Below are positions 47,001 through 56,000 of a stretch of DNA of 64,000 nucleotides, in pieces. The position numbers and the translations under genes were made by a program. The stretch covers positions 248,001 to 312,000 of the forward strand of contig NZ_CP108101.1 in assembly GCF_036195325.1 (NCBI RefSeq). The letters run 5' to 3'. The DNA comes from Streptomyces sp. NBC_00234 (lineage in GTDB: Bacteria; Actinomycetota; Actinomycetes; Streptomycetales; Streptomycetaceae). Each line of letters starts with the position of its first letter. Position 1 is the first letter of the stretch. The notes beneath the pieces were generated by a model that ran no database searches, had not been told where the DNA came from, and saw nothing but the letters and a program-made list of their open reading frames with translations.

Positions 47001-50000
47001 TTCGTCAACACGATCCCGGTACGTGCGGAGCCCTCCGCCCACGCGTCCGTGGCCGAGCTGATCCGGGGGACCGGGCAGCAGTTGCGCGAGTCCCTGAGCC
47101 ACCAGCACTTCCCGTACAGCCGTCTGGTCGAACTGCTGCGGGCACGCGGCAACGCGTCCGCGGTGGTCAACGCGGCGGTCGTCTTCGAGCGCCCGCACAA
47201 CGCGGTCGGGAACGACGTCACTTCGGTGATGTTCGGGGCCGGTACGCGGTCGGCGGAGCTGGGTGACCTGACGCTGGAGCCCTTCCCGGTCGGTGTGCTC
47301 GCCTCCCAGTTCGACATCACCCTGCACGCCGTCCCGGTCGACGACGCGCTGCTCGCCCATCTGCTGGTGCGCGCCGACCGGTTCGACCCGGCCTTCGCCG
47401 AGCAGTTGGCGCAGCAGTACCTCGATCTGCTCGGTCAGATCGCGTCCCGGCGCGAGGCGCCGGTCGGAGCGCTGCGTCTCGCCGGTGCGGCGCAGTCGCT
47501 CGCCCGCGCCGATGTCGCGGCCCGGACCGTGCCGGGGGTGACGTCGGTCCACGAGCTCTTCGAGGCGACGGCCGAGCGCACGCCCGAGGCCCTCGCGCTG
47601 GTCTCCGGGGACCTCGAACTCTCCTACGCGCAGGTGGAGAGCGCGGCCAACCGCCTCGCCCACGCGTTGCGGCGGGAGGGGCTGCGCCCCGAGGACACGG
47701 TGGGTCTGTGTCTGCGGCGCTCCCCCGAGCTCGTCGTCGCGATGCTGGCCGTCATGAAGTCGGGGGCCGCGTTCGTCCCCCTCGACCCCGGTCTGCCGCA
47801 GGCCCGCCTCGCGGACATGGTCAGCGACGCACGGTGTGCGCGCATCCTCTGCCACGAGGCGACCGCCGAGCTCGCCGGTGCGCTGGGCGCCACGATGCGT
47901 GTCGACGAGGAGGACGGCTCCGGAGCGCTCCTGCCCGACGACCGGCCCGCACTCACCGTCGGCGACTCCAGCCTCGCCTACGTCATCTTCACCTCCGGCT
48001 CGACCGGTCGGCCCAAGGGTGTGCAGATCGAGCACCGCTCGCTGCTGAGCTATCTGCGGTCCTTCCTCGACACGTTCGACGTCGTCGCCGGTGACCGCGT
48101 GCTCCAGTTCGCGCCCCTGACCTTCGACCCGTGCCTGGAGGAGATCTTCTCCACCTGGATCCAGGGGGCGACGCTCGTCCTGCGCGACGAGGCGGTGCTG
48201 GACTCGCCCGAGCACTTCTGGACCTGGTGCGAGGAGCAGCAGCTCACCCTGGTCGACATTCCCACGGCCTTCTTCCATGTCCTGGTCACCGCGCTCGACA
48301 GCGGCGTCGAGGTGCCGAAGGCCCTCCGCTCGATCCTCATCGGCGGTGAGGCCGCGCACCCCGACAAGCTCGCCCAGTGGTTCGCCGCCGATCGCGCGCA
48401 CGTCTCCCTGTACAACCGCTGGGGCACGACCGAGACCACGGTCTGCTCCACCATCGCGCTGCTGGGTCCGGAGTCGGGCCGCGTCGCCCGCGCCCGGGAC
48501 ATCTCCGTGGGCGCCGACATGACCGACGCGGTCATCCATGTGCTCGACTCCTCCCTCGAACCCGTGGCCGACGGCGTGGTGGGCGAGGCGTACATCGGTG
48601 GCGTGGGCGTCGGACGTGGATACGCCTCGGCTCCCCGCAAGACGGCGGAACGATTCGTCCCGGACCCCTTCTCCTCGGCTCCCGGCCGCCGGCTGTACGC
48701 GACGGGCGACCTCGTACGCCGCTCCGCCGACGGCGAGCTCCGCTACATCGGCCGGGCCGACCAGCAGGTCAAGGTCCGCGGCTACCGCATCGAGCTCGGC
48801 GAGGTCGACGTGGCGCTGCGCCGCCACCCCGAGGTCGCCGAGGCAGCGGTCGTGGCCTCGCGGGCCTCGGGCGAGACGGAGCTGATCGCGGCCGTCACGG
48901 GCGACGGCATCGACGTCGAGGGACTGCGCGACTGGCTGCACCAGGAGCTCCCCGGCTACATGGTCCCGACCCGGCTGTTCGTCCTCGGCCACATCCCGCT
49001 GACCTCGAACGGCAAGGTCGACGCCGACGCGGTCCGCGAGCACGCGCACGCGGCGGCCCACTCGGTCGAATCGGCGGCCATGACCCCGGTGGAGACGAGG
49101 CTCGCGGCCGTCTGGCGCGAGGTGCTCGATGTCGCCGGCGTGGGACTCGACGACGACTTCTTCGCCCTGGGCGGGCACTCGCTGCGCGCGGCGGACCTCA
49201 ACACGCGGGTGCGCAAGGAGTTCGGCGTCAAGCCGCCCCTGCGGATGTTCTTCGAGTCGGTCACCGTGCGCGCCCAGGCCGCGCGGCTGGCCGAGCTCGC
49301 TCCCGCCGACGCGGTCTCCGGCCGGGAGCTGCCGGCGCCAGTCGTCGCGGCCGAGCCGCGTCTGTCGCTCGGCCAGCGGCGGCTGTGGTTCCTGGAGAAG
49401 TTCGCCCCCGGTTCCAGTGCCTACGTGGTACCCGGCGTCCTGCGGCTGTACGGGGCCCTCGACCGCGACGTCCTCCGGAGCGCCCTGGACACGATCGTGT
49501 CCCGCCACTCCGCGCTGCGTACCGGTTTCCGTGACGAGGGCGGCACACCGGTGGCCTTCGTCCGCGAGGACCTCGCCTGCCCGTTCGAGATCGTCGACCG
49601 GACGGCGATCGCCCCGGTGCTGCGCGAGTCCGAACTGACCTCGCTGGCCTCCGCATACGCGCGCAGCGCCTTCGCGCTCGACGAGCCGCCGCTCGTGCGG
49701 GCGGCCCTCGTGGAGTTCGCGGACGACGAGTCGGCGCTGCTGCTCGCCTTCCACCACATCGTCTCCGACGGCCGCTCGATGGAGATCATCGCGGGTGAGC
49801 TGGCCGAGCTGTACGGCCGTCGCACACGGGGCGACGACGAGGTGCCGCCCGCGCTCACCTACGACTGCGCACAGTGGGCGGCCGACGAGAGCGCCCGGCT
49901 GGAGTCCGCCGACGGGCAGCGCGGCCTGGAGTTCTGGACGCGGCACCTGAGCGGCGCTCCGCGCGCGCTCGACCTGCCCGTCGACCGCCCCCGGCCGGCG

Positions 50001-53000
50001 CTGCAGACCTTCACCGGTGACCGGGTCCCGCTGGTCCTGAGCCCGGAGGACTCCGCTCTGCTGCGCGGCCTCGCGCGGGAGCAGCGGGCGACCGTGTTCA
50101 TGGCACTCTCGGCGTGCATGGCCTCGACCCTGGCGCGGCTGTCCGGCCAGGAGCGTGTGGTCATTGGTGTGCCGGACGCGAACCGTCCGGACGACGGGGC
50201 GTACGACGACGTCGTCGGCTTCTTCGTGAACACCGTTCCGCTGTGCTTCGAGGCAGCGGCCGGCGACAGCGCCAGGAAGCTCGTCGACCGGGCGCGCTCG
50301 ACGACGCTGGAGGCGATGGCGTGGAACTGGGTTCCGTTCTCCGCCATTGTCGAGGCGGTCGGCCACGACCGTGATCCGAGCCGGAGTCCGGTCTTCCAGG
50401 CGATCCTCGACGTCCGCAGCGGGGCACTGCCCACGCCGGCCATTCCCGGTCTGCGCGTGGAGACCGCGCCGTTGTACACCGGCACGGCGAAGACCGACCT
50501 GACCTTCGAGATCACGGACGACGGGGCCGCGCTGACGGGCTGGCTCGAGTACAACGCGGACCTGTTCCTGCCGGAGTCCGCCCAGCAGATCGCGCGGCTC
50601 TTCACCGAGACGGCGCGGGCGATGGCGCACGAGCCGGACCGCGGCATCTCGACCCCGGCCGCGACCGCGGTTCTCGCGCACTGGCCGGCGGTCACGGAGA
50701 GCGCGGACGTTCCCTGGGCGGCTGCCGCGGGCGAGCCGGACGAGACGTTCTGGGCGCGGTTCGACCGGGTGGCCGACGCCCGTTCCGGCGCGGTCGCGCT
50801 GGAGAGCGACGACCGCACGCTGACGTACGGGGACGTACGGACCCTGGTCGAGCGGATCGCCGGTGTCGTCGCACGACGGTTCGCGGTCGCTCCGGGCGAT
50901 GTGGTCGCCGTGGCGGTGGAGCCGTCCGTCGAAGCCGTGCTCGCCGTCCTCGCCGTCCAGCGGTGCGGTGCGGCGTACCTGCCGATCGACCCCGCGTACC
51001 CGGCGGAGCGCAAGGCGTTCATGCTCGCCGACTCGGGGGCGCTCGGCACCGTGACCCGAGAGCTCGTCGAAGAGGCGCTCAGCGCGCCCGAGGTGGCGCA
51101 TCCGCTGCCGGACGTCCGGCCCGATTCGGCCGCGTACCTCATGTACACCTCCGGCTCCACGGGCCGGCCCAAGGGCGTCCTGATCTCGCACCGCAGCCTC
51201 GCCAACCTGGCCCTCGCCCAGGCCGGTTGCTTCGGCATCACCGCGGATTCGCGGATGCTGCAGTTCGCCAGCATGAGCTTCGACGCCTCGGTCTGGGAGA
51301 TCTTCCCGACGCTCGCCTCCGGAGGCACCCTGTGCGTCGTCGCACGGGACCACGCACTGGTCGGCGAGACCCTGGCGCAGGTCCTGGAGGACCGCGCCGT
51401 CACGGTCTGCCTGCTGCCGCCTTCGGTGATCGCCTCGCTCCCCGTCCGCGCGCTGCCCCGGCTCGAGACGCTCGTCTCGGGCGGGGAGGCGGCCCGCAGC
51501 GAGCTGATCGCGCGCTGGCAGCCGGGCCGCCGCTTCGTCAACGCGTACGGGCCGACCGAGGGCACCGTCGCGGTCACCGCGTCCGAGTGCCTGCCGAACC
51601 GTCCCGTATCGCTGGGATCGGTGCTGCCGGGCGCCACCACCTACGTCCTCGACGCCGCCCGGCGTCCGGTGGTGACGGGTGCGATCGGTGAACTCCACAT
51701 CGGTGGAGCCGGGTTGGCACTCGGCTACCACAACCGGCCCGAGCTGACCGCGGCGCACTTCCTCCCTGACCCGTTCTCGGACGCCCCCGGTGCGCGTATG
51801 TACCGGACGGGCGACCTCGTCCGTCTGCGCGCCGACGGAACGCTTGACTACTGCGGCCGTTCCGACAGCCAGGTCAAGCTGCGCGGCTACCGGATCGAGC
51901 CGACGGAGATCGAGTCGGTGCTGCTCGCGGACTCCGCGGTGTCCGAGGCGGTGGTGAGGCCGATGGACGGGGTGCTGGTCGCCTACGTCGAGACCGCCGA
52001 CCCTGCCCTCACGCCGGCCGTGTTCGCGGAGCGCTGCACGGCCGCGCTGCCCGCCCACATGGTGCCGGCCGCCTTCGTCGTACGCCCGGAACTGCCGCGT
52101 CTGCCGGGCGGCAAGGCCGACACCGGCCGGTTCGGACGCCCGCAGCGCGACGACTACGTCAGCGGCGGCTTCACCCGCCTCGCATCGGACACCGAGCGCA
52201 CGATCGGCCGCATCTGGTCCGAGGTCCTGGAGATCGGGACGATCGGCAGCAGCGACGACTTCTTCGCGATCGGCGGGCATTCCCTGCTCGCGACGGTGAT
52301 CACCTCCCGGGTGAGCGAGGACCTGGGCCGCGACATCCCGCTGCGGGCGCTGTTCGAGGCCCCCGTGCTGCGCGAGTACGCCGCCCTCTGCGAGAGCGCG
52401 CTGCCCGGCGCCACGGCGGGTGCCATCGCGGCCCACGCCTGTGGTGACGACGCACCGCTGTCACTCATGCAGGAACGCCTGTGGATTCTGGAGGAGCTCG
52501 AACGGGGCTCCGGACAGCCCGACGCGTCCAGCGGCCTGTACCACCTGGCCGGCGCGATCCGGCTCACCGGCGTCCTCGACGAGAGCGCGCTGCAACGGGC
52601 GGTCACCCGCCTGGTGGAACGCCACACGACGCTGCGCACGACGCTGTCGGACGACGGCGAGGCGCTGACCCAGCGCACGCACGACCACGTCGAGGTCAGC
52701 CTGTCCCGGTCGGCGCTGACGGCGGCCACCGCCGAACAACGCGCGGCCGAGGCGATGGACTTCGTGGCGCGCGAGGCGACGACCCCGATGGACCTGGCGA
52801 CCGGACCGCTGCTGCGCGTGCGCCTGCTGGAGATCGAGCCCGACGACGCCGTTCTCGTTCTGACGCTCCATCACATCGTGGGCGACGGCTGGTCGATGGA
52901 GATCCTCAAGCGGGATCTCACGCACTTCTACACCGACGAGGTGAGCCGGGAGGTGATCGATCCACTGCCTCCGCTGGAGGTGACGTACGAGCAGTTCGCC

Positions 53001-56000
53001 CGGTGGCAGCGCCACCAGCTGGACTCGGGTGCGCTCGACGGGTCCGTCGCGTACTGGTGCGAGCAGCTCGACGGTCTGCCCCGGCTCAGCCTGCCGATGG
53101 CCCGCAAGACGTCGGAGCCCGCGACCGCGCGGGGCAACCGGGTGCGGGCGGAGATCCCGGCCGGCCTGCGCTCGGAGATCGAGCGGCTGGCCACGGGTTC
53201 CGGTGCGACGACCTTCATGGTTCTGGCCGCCGCGCTCCAGGTCACGCTGGGCCGTCTCGCCGGCCAGCGCGACTTCGCGATCGGTGTGCCCATCGCCGGC
53301 CGGCGCCACCGCGAGGTGGAGGACCTCATCGGCTTCTTCATCAACTCGGTGGTGCTGCGCGCCGATCTCTCCGAGAACCCGTCCTTCGCCGAACTGCTCG
53401 GACGGGTCCGGGCGTCGACGCTCGATGCCTACGAGCACCAGGACGTGCCGTTCGAGACGCTGGTCGGGAAACTCGCTCCGGAACGCGATCTGACCACGAC
53501 CCCGCTGTTCCAGGTCTACCTCAACATGCTCAACATCCCGCAGCAGAAGGCCGGGCTGCCGGGCCTGGAGGTCAGTGCGTTCTCCGTGCCCGACCTGGGC
53601 GCCAAGTTCGATCTGACCTTCTACGTGGAGCCCGCCGGCGAGCAGCTCTCGCTCGACCTGGTGTACGCCGCCGACCGGTTCGACGAGCCGGTCATGGACG
53701 AGCTGCTCGCCCAGTGGGTCCGCGTCCTGGAACAGGCCGTCGCCGACAGCGGACAGGCCATCGACTCGCTGCGGCTGGACACCCCGACGGCGCGGCAGCA
53801 GCTGCCCGACCCGGCGGAGCCCCTGGACGGGACCTGGTTCGGTTCCGTCGTCGAGCAGTTCGAGAGCTGGGCGGCGCGCGAGCCGCGGCGCGTCGCCATC
53901 AGCGAACCGGGACAGGACCTCAACTACGGTGACCTCGCGTGGGGTACGTCGGCCCTGGCCGGCATCCTGTCGCAGAACGGCGTCGCCAAGGGTGACGTGG
54001 TCGCCATCTACGGCGAGCGGTGCGCCTCGCTCGTGTGGGCGATCCTCTCCGTCATGCGGACCGGTGCCTCGTTCGCCGTTCTCGACCCCAGCTATCCCGC
54101 CCACCGCATCGCCGACTGTCTGGCCGTGGCCAGGCCGACCGCCTTCCTGCAGCTGGAGAGCGCGGGGACCGTTCCGCTCGCCGTGGAGAGTGCCCTCCAG
54201 GAGCACGGGCTGCGATGCCGCTTCGAGCTTCCGACGAACCTCGACGACGCCCGGCACCTGCTCCCGCAGGGCCTGGAACCGCCGGAAGCCGTAGCGGTGG
54301 GGCCGCGGGACTGCGCGTACATCGCCTTCACCTCCGGATCCACCGGAAAGCCCAAGGGCATCCGCGGCTCCCACGGCTCCCTCACGCACTTCGTGCCGTG
54401 GATGGCCGAGACCTTCGGGCTGCGCGACACCGACCGCTACAGCATGCTGTCCGGGATCAGCCACGACCCGCTGCACCGCGAGGTGTTCACACCGCTGGTG
54501 ACGGGGGCGACGATCTGCGTCCCCGCTCAGGTGGACGTCGAGACGCCGGGACGGCTGGCGCAGTGGTTCCGCACCCAGCAGATCTCGGTCAGCCACCTCA
54601 CCCCGCCCATGGCGCGCCTCTTCGACCAGCTGACGATCGCGCCGGGCACCATGCCGTGGCTGGAGCGGGTCTTCTTCCTCGGCGACGCGCTCACCAGCCG
54701 CGACGTACGGGCCATCACCCGCATGGCGGGCTCGGCCACCTGCGTCAACCTGTACGGCTCCACCGAGTCGCAGCGGGCTGTCGGATACTTCGTCGTCCCG
54801 GCGGCCGACGGAGTCGCCGACGAGGACCCCGGGGTGACCTATCCGCTCGGGCGGGGCATGAAGGACGTCCAGCTCCTCGTCCTCAACGCAGCGGGGAACC
54901 AGGCGGGCATCGGCGAAGCCGGTGAGATCGTCATCCGCTCGCCGCACCTCGCCCTCGGATACGCCCACGACCCGGAGCTCAGCGCCGCCAAGTTCCTGCG
55001 CGGGCCGTTCACCGACCTGGAGGACGACCGTGTGTACCGCACGGGCGACCTGGGCCGCTATCTGCCCGACGGGTCCGTCACCTCGCTCGGACGGGCCGAC
55101 AACCAGGTCAAGATCCGCGGCTACCGCGTCGAGATGGACGAGGTGCAGCGGGCGATGCGCGCCGTGCCCGGCGTACAGGACGCCCTCGTCGTCGCCCGGG
55201 AGGACGCGAGCGGGGAGACCTCCCTGATCGGCTACATGGTGACGAAGCCCGGCGCGAAGGTGGCCGGTCACGAGGTGAAGGCCGCCGTGGGCGCGCGCCT
55301 CCCGTCGTACATGGTGCCCGCGTTCGTCGTGCCGCTGGACGCGTTCCCGCTGACGCCCAACCGCAAGATCGACCGGGCGGCGCTCCCCGAGCCGTCCAGC
55401 CTGCCGGGAACGCACGAGGACGGGCAGCAGGCGGTGGTGTCCCCCACCGAGGAGCTGGTCGCCGGCGTGTGGCAGGACGTGCTGGGTGCTCCCCGCGTGC
55501 TGCCCGACGACAACTTCTTCAACCTGGGCGGGCATTCGCTGATGGCGACACAGGTCGTCTCCCGCGTCCGCCGGGTGTTCGGCTGCGAGATCGCGCTGCG
55601 CACCCTGTTCGAGAAGCAGACGGTCCGGCAGCTCGCCGCGCACATCGACTCCATAGCCGGTGGCACGACACCGTCCGCTCCGATCGTCGCCCTGCCCCGC
55701 ACCGGTCCGCTCCCCTCCTCGTACGGGCAGGAGCGGCTGTGGATCCTGGACCAGCTCGAAGGCGAGACCGGGGCCTACAACAGCCCCACGGTCGTGCGGA
55801 TGCGCGGTCCGCTCGACCGGGAGGCGCTGTCCGCGACGCTGGACGAGCTCGTCCAGCGCCACGAGGTGCTGCGGACGCGCCTGGTCATGAACGAGGGGAC
55901 GGTGCAGCAGATCGTCGAGGACGGCGCGGGCATGACCATGCCGCTCGACTTCGTCGACCTGAGCGCCGAGCCCGCGGAGACGGTCGAGCAGCGCTGGCAG

